A stretch of 33,415 nt of DNA. It comes from JANLTP01 sp031363055 (lineage in GTDB: Bacteria; Pseudomonadota; Gammaproteobacteria; Burkholderiales; Burkholderiaceae_E). Shown piece by piece: positions 1 to 7,220 of the stretch (the stretch's first letter is position 1; each line of letters begins with the position of its first letter). A model generated the notes under the pieces. The model saw only the letters and a program-made list of their open reading frames with translations, was not told the origin of the DNA and did no database searches. Made by a program: the position numbers and the translations under genes. The stretch lies in contig JANLTP010000234.1 of NCBI GenBank assembly GCA_031363055.1, forward strand, positions 1 through 33,415, given 5' to 3'.

Positions 1-6
1 TGGTAG
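1..6 (+). CDS. rpsN: probable last codon and stop of rpsN (ribosomal protein S14), truncated by the window edge
   Basis: The window opens with TGG TAG, a Trp codon followed by a stop. S14 proteins typically end in ...ASW, and rpsN is the usual gene directly upstream of rpsH in the spc operon. Only one codon is visible, so this is a contextual inference. Confidence 0.4.
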   Translation, partial: W

Positions 7-20
7 GCGGGGTATAGAAC

Positions 21-416
21 ATGAGCATGAGCGATCCGGTCGCGGACATGTTTACGCGCATCCGTAATGCGCAAGTCGTTGAAAAAGCATCGGTGCACAT
101 GCCGTCTTCGAAATTGAAGATCGCCATTGCGCAAGTGCTTATAGACGAGGGCTACATCGAGAGTTTCCTGGTGAAAACCGAATGCGTCAAAGCTGAACTC
201 CAGGTGCAATTGAAATATTACGCAGGGCGCCCGGTCATCGAGCGTCTCGAGCGGGTTTCACGCCCGGGCTTGCGCATCTACAAGGGCAAGCATGCGCTTC
301 CCCAGGTGATGAACGGCCTTGGCGTGGCGATCGTGACGACCTCCAAGGGCATCATGACCGACCGCAAGGCGCGTGCAACCGGCCTGGGCGGCGAAGTCCT
401 CGCCTACGTCGCGTAA
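21..416 (+). CDS. rpsH: 30S ribosomal protein S8
   Basis: S8 is a primary 16S rRNA binder that organises the central domain of the small subunit; in E. coli it is also the translational repressor of the spc operon. The 131-residue product has the family N-terminus MSMSDPVADMFTRIRNAQ, the central PSSKLKIAIAQVL stretch, SRPGLRIYKGK and the C-terminal signature TSKGIMTDRKAR followed by GLGGEVLAYVA. Its length is one residue from the E. coli protein. The ATG at 21 gives the standard MSM- start; the ATG at 27 is a less likely alternative. It lies 27 bp upstream of rplF in a co-directional ribosomal protein operon. Confidence 0.98.
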   Translation: MSMSDPVADMFTRIRNAQVVEKASVHMPSSKLKIAIAQVLIDEGYIESFLVKTECVKAELQVQLKYYAGRPVIERLERVSRPGLRIYKGKHALPQVMNGLGVAIVTTSKGIMTDRKARATGLGGEVLAYVA

Positions 417-443
417 CCCCAAGCGACGCGAGGAGAATCAGTC

Positions 444-977
444 ATGTCAAGAATTGGACGTATGCCGATCGCAGTGCCTGCCGGGGTTGATGTCAACCTG
501 TCCGCAGACTCGATCAGCATCAAAGGCCCGTTGGGTACCTTGAAGCAGGCCATCACTCCGAAAGTCAAGGTCGTCAAGGAAGGCAGTAACTTGCTGCTGA
601 CGGTCAATGATGAATCGAGCCAAGCCGACGCCATGAGCGGTACCTTGCGCGCATTGCTGGCCAATATGGTGACCGGTGTGACCAAAGGGTTCGAGCGCAA
701 GCTGAGCCTGGTGGGTACCGGTTACCGCGCTCAGTCGCAAGGCACCGCCCTGAATCTGACGCTAGGGTTTTCGCATCCGATCGTCTACAAATTGCCCGAG
801 GGTGTCAAGGCGGACACGCCGACCCAGACGGAAATTGTCGTCAAGGGTTCGGACAAGCAGCGCGTCGGCCAGGTGGCTGCAGAGATTCGTGCCTTCCGGC
901 CGCCCGAGCCCTACAAAGGCAAGGGCGTGCGTTATGCCGAAGAGAAGATCAAGCTCAAGGAAGTCAAGAAGAAATAA
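444..977 (+). CDS. rplF: 50S ribosomal protein L6
   Basis: L6 binds 23S rRNA near the sarcin-ricin loop at the factor-binding side of the large subunit. The 177-residue product is the normal bacterial length, begins MSRIGRMPIAVPAGV, and carries the C-terminal L6 signature PEPYKGKGVRY at residues 154-164, followed by a lysine-rich tail. It has two homologous alpha/beta halves (about residues 1-80 and 82-177). An AGGAG motif lies 5' of the ATG. The 85-bp spacer to rplR is longer than most in this operon, and I see no gene or convincing structure in it. Confidence 0.98.
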   Translation: MSRIGRMPIAVPAGVDVNLSADSISIKGPLGTLKQAITPKVKVVKEGSNLLLTVNDESSQADAMSGTLRALLANMVTGVTKGFERKLSLVGTGYRAQSQGTALNLTLGFSHPIVYKLPEGVKADTPTQTEIVVKGSDKQRVGQVAAEIRAFRPPEPYKGKGVRYAEEKIKLKEVKKK

Positions 978-1062
978 TCAAGCCCATGGCTGGCAGCGCT
1001 TGCTGCGAGATTCTGGTTAAAGGACGTGCGGCGACGTACGAGAAGGTTTCGGGATACGAGTA

Positions 1063-1428
1063 ATGGACAAGAAAGTTTCCAGGCTGCGCCGGGCGCGGCA
1101 GACGCGCTTGAAGATTCGCGAATTGCGGGCGATCCGTCTGACCGTGCATCGCTCGAACCAGCACATTTATGCGAGCATCATGGACGCCGTCAACGAGCGC
1201 GTGCTGGTGTCAGCATCCACCGTGGAAGTCGAAGTGCGTTCGCAACTGGCCGGCCTGACTGGCAAGGGCGGCAACGTCAATGCTGCGACGTTGGTCGGCA
1301 AGCGTTTGGCCGAAAAGGCATTGAAGGCAGGCATCGAGACGGTTTCGTTTGATCGTTCAGGATTCCGCTACCACGGTCGTATCAAAGCCCTGGCCGAAGC
1401 GGCGCGTGAAGCCGGCCTGAAGTTCTAA
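1063..1428 (+). CDS. rplR: 50S ribosomal protein L18
   Basis: L18 binds 5S rRNA and, with L5, anchors it to the central protuberance. The 121-residue product shows the basic N-terminus MDKKVSRLRRARQTRLKIREL, the RLTVHRSNQHIYASIMD strand, a GGNVNAATLVGKRLAEKA helix and the C-terminal FDRSGFRYHGRIKALAEAAREAGLKF. Length and order match the family. The ribosome-binding site is weak (a lone GAG before the ATG), so translation may depend partly on ribosomes arriving from rplF. rpsE follows 9 bp later. Confidence 0.97.
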   Translation: MDKKVSRLRRARQTRLKIRELRAIRLTVHRSNQHIYASIMDAVNERVLVSASTVEVEVRSQLAGLTGKGGNVNAATLVGKRLAEKALKAGIETVSFDRSGFRYHGRIKALAEAAREAGLKF

Positions 1429-1437
1429 GGAATAAAC

Positions 1438-1959
1438 ATGGCAAAAATTCAAGCACGGGTTGGCGCAGAAGAACGCGACGACGGTCTTCGCGAGAAGATG
1501 ATTGCAGTCAATCGGGTCACCAAGGTGGTCAAGGGGGGCCGCATTCTGGGATTCGCGGCGCTGACCGTGGTCGGTGACGGCGACGGCCGTATCGGCATGG
1601 GCAAGGGCAAGTCGCGCGAGGTACCGGTCGCTGTACAAAAGGCGATGGAAGAAGCGCGCCGCCGCATGGTCAAGGTCAGCCTGAAGGGCGGCACTTTGCA
1701 CCACACGGTGTACGGCAAACACGGCGCGGCCAAGGTATTTTTGGCGCCCGCCAGCGAAGGTACCGGCATCATCGCGGGCGGCCCGATGCGCGCCATTTTC
1801 GAAGTGGTCGGTGTCACGAACGTCGTCGCCAAGAGCCATGGTTCGACCAACCCGTACAACCTGGTCCGTGCGACGATCGATGCGCTCAAGCGCACCAGCA
1901 CACCGGGGGAGATCGCCGCCAAACGCGGCAAGTCAGTCGAAGAATTGTTCACGGCTTAA
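1438..1959 (+). CDS. rpsE: 30S ribosomal protein S5
   Basis: S5 sits at the mRNA entry channel and affects decoding fidelity. The 173-residue product has the N-terminal S5 double-stranded-RNA-binding-like domain (about residues 20-85, with KGGRILGFAALTVVGDGDGR and GMGKGKSREVPVAVQKA) and the C-terminal domain with GGPMRAIFEVVG, VVAKSHGSTNPYNLVRATI and a short tail. The AAGGAATAAAC before the ATG is a good ribosome-binding site. It lies 9 bp after rplR and 6 bp before rpmD. Confidence 0.98.
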   Translation: MAKIQARVGAEERDDGLREKMIAVNRVTKVVKGGRILGFAALTVVGDGDGRIGMGKGKSREVPVAVQKAMEEARRRMVKVSLKGGTLHHTVYGKHGAAKVFLAPASEGTGIIAGGPMRAIFEVVGVTNVVAKSHGSTNPYNLVRATIDALKRTSTPGEIAAKRGKSVEELFTA

Positions 1960-1965
1960 GGTGAA

Positions 1966-2169
1966 ATGAGTATGAACACCAAGACGGTTACGAGCGCCAA
2001 TACATTGAAGGTCAGGCTGGTCAAGAGCCCTATCGGGACCAAAAAAGGTCATGTCGATACGGTGCACGGGCTGGGGCTGAAGAAGATCAATCAGATACGG
2101 GAACTTGAAGATACGCCGTCAGTGCGCGGCATGATCAACAAGGTTCGCTACCTGGTTCAGGTGGTCTGA
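1966..2169 (+). CDS. rpmD: 50S ribosomal protein L30
   Basis: L30 is a small large-subunit protein. The 67-residue product contains the family core KVRLVKSPIGTKKGHVDTVHGLGLKKINQ and the C-terminal EDTPSVRGMINKVRYLVQVV. It is a few residues longer than the E. coli protein (59 residues) at the N-terminus. The start could be ATG 1966 or ATG 1972; the AAGGTGAA motif 5-12 bases upstream favours 1966. It is followed by an unusually repetitive 77-bp spacer before rplO. Confidence 0.95.
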   Translation: MSMNTKTVTSANTLKVRLVKSPIGTKKGHVDTVHGLGLKKINQIRELEDTPSVRGMINKVRYLVQVV

Positions 2170-2175
2170 GCGTCT

Positions 2176-2211
2176 TTCAGCCTGTCTTTCAGTCTGTCTG
2201 CCAGTCTATTC
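2176..2211 (+). repeat. 12-bp direct tandem repeat, three units, in the rpmD-rplO spacer
   Basis: Units TTCAGCCTGTCT (2176-2187), TTCAGTCTGTCT (2188-2199) and GCCAGTCTATTC (2200-2211) lie head to tail. The first two differ at one position and the third is diverged. The repeat begins just after the rpmD stop and ends well before the rplO ribosome-binding region, so it lies in a spacer with little apparent constraint. Confidence 0.7.
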
Positions 2212-2246
2212 GTCAGCACCTTAGCCAGAAAACGGAATCAAGCATC

Positions 2247-2729
2247 ATGAAGCTGAACACTCTGAAGCCCGCCGAGGGCAGCAAGCACCCCGCGAAACGC
2301 GTTGGTAGGGGCATTGGCTCTGGCATGGGCAAAACCGCCGGCCGAGGCCACAAGGGCCAAAAATCGCGCTCGGGCGGCTTTCATAAGGTCGGCTTCGAAG
2401 GCGGCCAAATGCCTTTGCAGCGGCGTCTTCCCAAGCGCGGATTTGTGTCGATGACGCGCGACGATACAGCCGAGGTGCGTCTGTCGGATCTTGAGCGCCT
2501 GAGCGTTGAAGCGCTGGCGATCCCGGTCGATATTTTGACCTTGAAAGCTGCGGGCGTGGTGCCACATCGGGCATTGCAGGCGAAAGTCATTCTGTCGGGC
2601 AAGCTGACTAAAAGAGTTTCGCTCAAGGGCGTAGCGGCGACCAAGGGTGCAAGAGCGGCCATCGAGGCGCTGGGCGGCATGTTGCTTGAAATGGAAAAGC
2701 CGGTCGAGCAAGCCAAATCACCTGAATAA
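2247..2729 (+). CDS. rplO: 50S ribosomal protein L15
   Basis: L15 is an assembly protein of the large subunit with a long basic N-terminal extension. The 160-residue product begins MKLNTLKPAEGSKHPAKRVG and has the glycine/basic stretch GRGIGSGMGKTAGRGHKGQK with GGFHKVGFEGGQMPLQRRLPKRGF, all classic L15. The C-terminal half has the VVPHRALQAKVILSGKLTKRVSLKG strand region. Upstream spacing (77 bp) and downstream spacing (86 bp) are both occupied by short tandem repeats. Confidence 0.98.
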   Translation: MKLNTLKPAEGSKHPAKRVGRGIGSGMGKTAGRGHKGQKSRSGGFHKVGFEGGQMPLQRRLPKRGFVSMTRDDTAEVRLSDLERLSVEALAIPVDILTLKAAGVVPHRALQAKVILSGKLTKRVSLKGVAATKGARAAIEALGGMLLEMEKPVEQAKSPE

Positions 2730-2747
2730 GTGTGTCAGTGAATCAAT

Positions 2748-2801
2748 CAGCAAGCAGATAAGCATCAGTAAGCAGATAAGCATTAGTAAGCAGATAAGTT
2801 A
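2748..2801 (+). repeat. 18-bp direct tandem repeat, three units, in the rplO-secY spacer
   Basis: Units CAGCAAGCAGATAAGCAT (2748-2765), CAGTAAGCAGATAAGCAT (2766-2783) and TAGTAAGCAGATAAGTTA (2784-2801) are contiguous. The first two differ at one base. The array fills most of the spacer and stops just before the secY ribosome-binding site CCAGGA (2804-2809). Units touch directly, so it is not a CRISPR array. Confidence 0.9.
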
Positions 2802-2815
2802 ATCCAGGACATTTA

Positions 2816-4141
2816 GTGGCAACCTCTCAGCAAGCATTAGTGAAGACCGGAAAGTATGGTGACCTCAAACGTCGCCTGATTTTCCTGTTGCTTGCGCTCA
2901 TCGTATTCCGCATCGGTGCCCACATCCCCGTTCCGGGTATCGATCCGAATGAGTTGGCCAAGCTGTTCCAGGGACAGACCGGCGGCATTCTGGGCATGTT
3001 CAACATGTTCTCGGGCGGCGCCCTGTCGCGCTTCACCGTATTTGCGCTGGGCATCATGCCGTACATTTCAGCATCGATCATCATGCAATTGATGACTGTC
3101 ATCATTCCTCAGCTTGAAGCATTGAAGAAAGAAGGCGAGTCCGGTCGTCGCATCATTACCAAGTACACACGCTGGTTCACGGTGGGACTGGCGACCTTCC
3201 AGGCACTTGGAATTTCGGTGGCACTCGAGTCGCAGGCCGGTCTGGTGATCGCGCCCGGTATGCAGTTTCGGTTTGTTTGCGTGGTCTCGCTGGTGACCGG
3301 CACCATGTTCCTGATGTGGCTGGGCGAACAAATTACCGAACGCGGTCTGGGCAACGGCATTTCCATCATCATCTTTGCGGGCATTGCCGCCGGTATGCCT
3401 GGTGCCTTGGCCGGCATGGGCGAATTGATTCGCAACGGTTCGATCAGCGCGTTTGTTGGCCTCTTTATTCTGGCGCTGGCGCTGTTGGTGACGGCAGCGG
3501 TGGTCTTTGTTGAGCGCGGTCAGCGCAAAATCACGGTAAATTACGCTAAACGACAGGTCGGCAACAAGGTGTATGGCGGGCAGACGTCGCACTTGCCGCT
3601 GAAGCTGAACATGTCGGGTGTTATTCCGCCGATCTTTGCTTCGTCGATTATTCTGTTTCCAGCCACCATCGCCCAGTGGTTCACCTCTGGCGAGTCGAAC
3701 ACCGCCTGGGTACGATGGCTGAAGGATGTGGCGGCTACCTTGTCGCCCGGTCAGCCGGTGTACATCGCATTGTACGCGGCGGCGATTGTGTTCTTTTGTT
3801 TCTTCTATACCGCGCTGGTCTTCAATAGTCGCGAGACCGCCGAGAACCTGAAGAAGAGTGGTGCCTTTGTGCCTGGTATTCGCCCCGGTGAGCAGACCGC
3901 CCGTTATGTCGACAAGATCTTGATGCGCCTGACTTTGGCCGGAGCGATCTACATAACCTTGGTGTGTCTGTTGCCCGAGTTCTTGGTGTTGAAGTGGAAT
4001 GTGCCGTTTTATTTCGGTGGTACATCCCTGTTGATTCTGGTGGTGGTGACGATGGACTTCATGTCGCAGGTGCAAGCCTATGTGATGTCGCATCAGTACG
4101 AGAGTCTGTTGAAAAAAGCTGATAAAGGGTCGGGCAAATAG
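2816..4141 (+). CDS. secY: preprotein translocase subunit SecY
   Basis: SecY is the channel subunit of the SecYEG translocon in the inner membrane. The 441-residue product is full length. It has about ten hydrophobic segments, starting with LIFLLLALIVFRIGAHIPVP (TM1), a plug region (GGILGMFNMFSGGALSRF) and TM2 (FALGIMPYISASIIMQL); later come the GNGISIIIFAGI segment and the cytosolic loops with ERGQRKI and NSRETAENLKKSGAFVPGIRPG, which contact SecA and the ribosome. The start is a GTG at 2816, placed 6 bases after CCAGGA; the next residues ATSQQALVK are typical. It sits in the usual place at the distal end of the spc operon. Confidence 0.98.
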   Translation: MATSQQALVKTGKYGDLKRRLIFLLLALIVFRIGAHIPVPGIDPNELAKLFQGQTGGILGMFNMFSGGALSRFTVFALGIMPYISASIIMQLMTVIIPQLEALKKEGESGRRIITKYTRWFTVGLATFQALGISVALESQAGLVIAPGMQFRFVCVVSLVTGTMFLMWLGEQITERGLGNGISIIIFAGIAAGMPGALAGMGELIRNGSISAFVGLFILALALLVTAAVVFVERGQRKITVNYAKRQVGNKVYGGQTSHLPLKLNMSGVIPPIFASSIILFPATIAQWFTSGESNTAWVRWLKDVAATLSPGQPVYIALYAAAIVFFCFFYTALVFNSRETAENLKKSGAFVPGIRPGEQTARYVDKILMRLTLAGAIYITLVCLLPEFLVLKWNVPFYFGGTSLLILVVVTMDFMSQVQAYVMSHQYESLLKKADKGSGK

Positions 4142-4156
4142 CCCGGAACCAAGTAC

Positions 4157-4438
4157 ATGGCAGGTAACCGCAGACCAGGTCCGGCAAGAAAAGACAGACG
4201 CGAACAGGCGAATGTCATTTCAAGCAAGGATGACGTCATTCAAATGCAGGGTGAGGTCACCGAGAATTTGCCGAACGCAACGTTTCGGGTGAAGCTCGAG
4301 AACGGTCACATCGTGCTCGGGCACATCTCCGGAAAAATGCGAATGAACTATATCCGCATCTTGCCCGGCGACAAGGTCACAGTAGAGTTGACGCCGTACG
4401 ATTTGAGCCGCGCTCGAATCGTATTTCGCGCCAAGTAA
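4157..4438 (+). CDS. infA: translation initiation factor IF-1, with an N-terminal extension
   Basis: IF-1 is an OB-fold protein that occupies the ribosomal A site during initiation. Residues from about 23 to 93 (SKDDVIQMQGEV..., ENGHIVLGHISGKMRMNYIRI, GDKVTVELTPYDLSRARIVFRAK) form a complete IF-1. The reading frame opens 15 bp after secY at an ATG, giving 93 residues, whereas the family is usually about 72. The extra 20 or so residues (starting MAGNRRPGPARKDRREQAN) are strongly basic. No ATG, GTG or TTG lies in frame nearer the canonical start; only an ATT at 4217 (residue 21, with AGGCGA upstream) would give a normal-sized protein. The ribosome-binding site for ATG 4157 is only fair (CCCGGAA). 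Function is secure; the start is uncertain. Confidence 0.93.
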   Translation: MAGNRRPGPARKDRREQANVISSKDDVIQMQGEVTENLPNATFRVKLENGHIVLGHISGKMRMNYIRILPGDKVTVELTPYDLSRARIVFRAK

Positions 4439-4512
4439 CAAAATAGTTGGTGGCCTGGTAGAGGCCAAGCGATGTTCAAGGGTTGTAAGCAGGGAATGCA
4501 TAAGGGTCAATC

Positions 4513-4626
4513 ATGAAAGTCATGGCATCGGTTAAAAAGATGTGCCGCAATTGCAAGATCGTCAAGCGCAAGGGCGTCGTTCGAGTAATTTGTATCGACC
4601 CGCGCCACAAGCAGCGCCAGGGTTAA
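4513..4626 (+). CDS. rpmJ: 50S ribosomal protein L36
   Basis: This 37-residue protein, MKVMASVKKMCRNCKIVKRK plus GVVRVICIDPRHKQRQG, is the zinc-binding form of L36: Cys11, Cys14, Cys27 and His32 make the zinc ribbon. It binds near the base of the peptidyl transferase region. Its place between infA and rpsM is the usual one. A TAAGGGTC motif precedes the ATG. A small stem-loop, TGGCC/GGCCA with a 7-nt loop, lies upstream at 4451-4467. Confidence 0.96.
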   Translation: MKVMASVKKMCRNCKIVKRKGVVRVICIDPRHKQRQG

Positions 4627-4657
4627 CACAGCGGCATCGTAAAGAGGATTTGCATCT

Positions 4658-5026
4658 ATGGCTCGTATTGCGGGTATCAACGTTCCTGACCGTCAGCACA
4701 CCGAAATCGGTTTGACGGCGATTTTCGGCATCGGTCGGGCGCGCGCTCGAGCGATCTGTGAAGCAGCCGGAATTCCGTACAACAAGAAGGTCAAGGATCT
4801 CAGCGATCCAGAACTCGAACGGGTACGCGAAGCGATTGGCAGATTCACCATTGAAGGTGATCTGCGTCGTGAAGTGTCGATGTCGATCAAGCGTCTGATG
4901 GACCTGGGTTGCTATCGCGGCGTTCGTCATCGCCGTGGCCTGCCCAGCCGTGGTCAGCGTACGCGCACCAATGCCCGCACCCGCAAGGGACCGCGCAAGG
5001 CCGGTGTTGCGTTGAAGAAGGGTTAA
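4658..5026 (+). CDS. rpsM: 30S ribosomal protein S13
   Basis: S13 is in the head of the small subunit, bridges to L5 and contacts P-site tRNA through its basic tail. The 122-residue product has the N-terminal MARIAGINVPDRQHTEIGL, the helix-turn region FGIGRARARAICEAAGI, the RRGLPSRGQRTRTNARTRKG signature (about residues 92-111) and a lysine-rich C-terminus. Length is normal. It starts the alpha-operon segment here (rpsM-rpsK-rpsD-rpoA-rplQ); AAAGAGGA lies upstream of the ATG. Confidence 0.98.
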   Translation: MARIAGINVPDRQHTEIGLTAIFGIGRARARAICEAAGIPYNKKVKDLSDPELERVREAIGRFTIEGDLRREVSMSIKRLMDLGCYRGVRHRRGLPSRGQRTRTNARTRKGPRKAGVALKKG

Positions 5027-5038
5027 AAGGAACTATCG

Positions 5039-5455
5039 ATGGCAACCAAAGGTCAATCGTCACAAGCCAATGCTGCGGCGTCACGAGTTCGCAAGAAGTC
5101 GAAAAAGAACGTCACCGACGGCATCGCGCATGTGCACGCCTCGTTCAACAACACGATCATCACGATCACCGATCGCCAGGGCAACACCCTGTCGTGGGCG
5201 ACGTCGGGTGGCGCGGGCTTTAAAGGCTCGCGCAAATCGACACCGTTTGCAGCGCAGGTTGCGGCTGAGGCGGCCGGTCGTGCGGCTGTCGAGTGCGGCA
5301 TTAAAAGCCTGGATGTCGAAATCAAGGGCCCGGGTCCTGGTCGAGAGTCATCGGTTCGCGCCCTGAATTCCCTCGGTATCAAGATTCTGTCGATTCAAGA
5401 CGTAACACCGATTCCGCACAACGGCTGCAGAGCCCCGAAGCGTCGTCGCATCTGA
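5039..5455 (+). CDS. rpsK: 30S ribosomal protein S11
   Basis: S11 lies on the platform of the small subunit near the mRNA exit. The 138-residue product has a basic N-terminal extension ending in KKSKKNVTDG, the core HVHASFNNTIITITDRQGN, WATSGGAGFKGSRKSTPFAAQ and the invariant end VTPIPHNGCRAPKRRRI. It starts 12 bp after rpsM with AAAAGGA upstream. Six T residues follow the stop at once without a preceding strong hairpin, so I do not call a terminator. Confidence 0.98.
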   Translation: MATKGQSSQANAAASRVRKKSKKNVTDGIAHVHASFNNTIITITDRQGNTLSWATSGGAGFKGSRKSTPFAAQVAAEAAGRAAVECGIKSLDVEIKGPGPGRESSVRALNSLGIKILSIQDVTPIPHNGCRAPKRRRI

Positions 5456-5471
5456 TTTTTTGAAGACCACT

Positions 5472-5515
5472 GTTCTTTGGCCTGGCTGTGAATTGCAGTC
5501 AGTCGCGCGAAGAAC
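5472..5515 (+). promoter_or_regulatory. structured leader in the rpsK-rpsD spacer
   Basis: The 113-bp spacer before rpsD contains an outer pairing GTTCTT (5472-5477) with AAGAAC (5510-5515) around an inner hairpin CTGGCTG (5482-5488)/CAGTCAG (5496-5502) that includes one G-U pair and has a 7-nt loop. S4 is known in E. coli to repress its operon translationally, but there it binds upstream of rpsM, so any regulatory role here is inference. The structure lacks a T-tract. Confidence 0.3.
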
Positions 5516-5568
5516 TAACCGCTGCAGGCTACCGGGCTTGCGGCGTAGCTAACTAGAAGGAAAACAAC

Positions 5569-6192
5569 GTGGCACGTTATACCGGACCAAAAGCAAAACT
5601 ATCTCGAAGAGAAGGCACCGACCTCTTCCTGAAGAGTGCTCGCCGTTCTCTCGATTCAAAGTCCAAGCTTGAAAGCAAGCCTGGCCAGCACGGCCGCACC
5701 TCGGGCGCCCGTACCTCCGATTACGGCAAACAATTGCGCGAGAAGCAGAAGGTCAAGCGCATGTACGGCGTGCTCGAGCGTCAGTTCCGCCGCTACTTTG
5801 CCGAAGCCGAACGGCGCAAAGGCAACACCGGCGAGAACCTGTTGCAACTGCTCGAATGCCGACTCGATAACGTCGTTTACCGCATGGGGTTTGGTTCGAC
5901 TCGTGCCGAAGCGCGTCAGTTGGTCAGTCACAAGTCGATCACCGTGAACGGTGCGACCTTGAACATCGCTTCGGCGCTGGTCAAACCCAATGACGTCATC
6001 TCGGTTCGTGAAGCTTCGAAGAAGCAGGCCCGAATTCAGGATTCATTGAATCTCGCAGAGCAGAGTGGTTTCCCATCCTGGGTGTCAATCGACAAGACCA
6101 AGATGGAAGGCACCTTCAAGTCGGTTCCTGATCGCGCCGACCTCGCTGCCGAAATCAACGAAAGCCTGATCGTCGAGTTGTATTCGCGTTAA
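5569..6192 (+). CDS. rpsD: 30S ribosomal protein S4
   Basis: S4 nucleates assembly of the 16S 5' domain and lines the mRNA entry. The 207-residue product starts at a GTG, 7 bases after AGAAGGA, with MARYTGPKAKLSRREGTDLF. Residues about 97-160 are the S4 RNA-binding domain (LECRLDNVVYRMGFGSTRAE, ARQLVSHKSITVNG, VKPNDVISVRE). It ends ...INESLIVELYSR, as usual. It lacks the N-terminal zinc cysteines seen in some bacteria, as in the E. coli type. rpoA begins 17 bp downstream. Confidence 0.98.
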   Translation: MARYTGPKAKLSRREGTDLFLKSARRSLDSKSKLESKPGQHGRTSGARTSDYGKQLREKQKVKRMYGVLERQFRRYFAEAERRKGNTGENLLQLLECRLDNVVYRMGFGSTRAEARQLVSHKSITVNGATLNIASALVKPNDVISVREASKKQARIQDSLNLAEQSGFPSWVSIDKTKMEGTFKSVPDRADLAAEINESLIVELYSR

Positions 6193-6209
6193 TTCGCAAA
6201 GGATTTTTC

Positions 6210-7208
6210 ATGCAGACAGCAATGCTGAAACCGCGTATCGTCGAAGTCGAACAACTGGGCGCGTCGCATGCTCGCGTAGTAATGGAGCCATTCGAGCGTG
6301 GCTACGGCCACACGCTGGGCAATGCCCTGCGTCGCGTACTGTTGTCATCGATGGTGGGCTACGCGCCGACCGAAGTTCAGATCTCCGGCGTGGTGCACGA
6401 GTACTCCACCATGGATGGCGTTCGCGATGACGTGGTCGATTTGTTATTGAATTTGAAGGGCGTCGTCTTCAAGCTGCACAACCGTGACGATGTCTTCCTG
6501 ACCCTGCGCAAGGAAGGTGTTGGTCCGGTCACCGCAGCCGATATCGATCTGCCGCATGATGTCGAGGTGGTCAACCCCGAGCATGTCATTGCGACGCTGA
6601 CGCAGGGTGGGCGCATCGACATGCAAATCAAGGTTGAGCGTGGTCGTGGTTATGTGCCGGGCACTTTGCGCGGTATCAACGAATCGAAGTCGATCGGCCG
6701 TGTCGTACTCGACGCGTCATTCTCACCGGTTCGTCGCGTCAGCTACGTAGTTGAGAGCGCCCGTGTCGAGCAACGTACCGACTTGGACCGTTTGATTGTT
6801 GATGTCGAGACCAACGGCGTCATTTCGCCGGAAGAAGCGGTTCGTCAGTCGGCGCGAATTCTGGTTGAACAGTTATCGGTGTTCGCTGCGCTTGAGGGCG
6901 GTGCCGAGCCGACGATCGAGCTGGCCGGTGGCATGACCACGTCGGGTGGCCGTAGTCCGCAGATCGATCCGATCCTGATGCGCCCGGTCGACGATCTGGA
7001 GTTGACGGTACGTTCGGCCAACTGCCTGAAGGCCGAGAATATCTATTACATCGGCGATCTGATTCAGCGCACCGAGAACGAGCTCTTGAAGACGCCGAAT
7101 CTGGGTCGCAAGTCGCTCAACGAAATCAAGGAAGTTCTGGCTTCACGCGGGCTCACGCTCGGCATGAAGCTTGAGAATTGGCCGCCGGCTGGCCTCGATC
7201 GGCCATAG
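6210..7208 (+). CDS. rpoA: DNA-directed RNA polymerase subunit alpha
   Basis: The alpha dimer is the scaffold for RNA polymerase assembly and its C-terminal domain contacts UP elements and activators. The 332-residue product has the N-terminal dimerisation domain (about 1-235), with the family signature GYGHTLGNALRRVLLSSMVG, then a linker and the alpha-CTD (about 250-320) with ELTVRSANCLKAENIYYIGD and LLKTPNLGRKSLNEIKEVLA. The Arg in ELTVRSANCL corresponds to the DNA-binding Arg of the E. coli CTD. AAAGGAT lies upstream of the ATG. It is 12 bp from rplQ. Confidence 0.98.
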   Translation: MQTAMLKPRIVEVEQLGASHARVVMEPFERGYGHTLGNALRRVLLSSMVGYAPTEVQISGVVHEYSTMDGVRDDVVDLLLNLKGVVFKLHNRDDVFLTLRKEGVGPVTAADIDLPHDVEVVNPEHVIATLTQGGRIDMQIKVERGRGYVPGTLRGINESKSIGRVVLDASFSPVRRVSYVVESARVEQRTDLDRLIVDVETNGVISPEEAVRQSARILVEQLSVFAALEGGAEPTIELAGGMTTSGGRSPQIDPILMRPVDDLELTVRSANCLKAENIYYIGDLIQRTENELLKTPNLGRKSLNEIKEVLASRGLTLGMKLENWPPAGLDRP

Positions 7209-7220
7209 AAGGATCACATC

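Noticed and set aside
2748..2801. Regularly spaced repeat that could suggest a CRISPR array
   Set aside because: Units are only 18 bp and directly adjacent with no spacers; the same holds for the 37-bp and 48-bp repeats. No cas genes are present.
3068..4093. Long open frame (341 codons) on the - strand opposite secY
   Set aside because: It is the complement of a well-supported essential gene, has His/Gln/Arg-rich composition typical of an antisense shadow, and lacks any domain.
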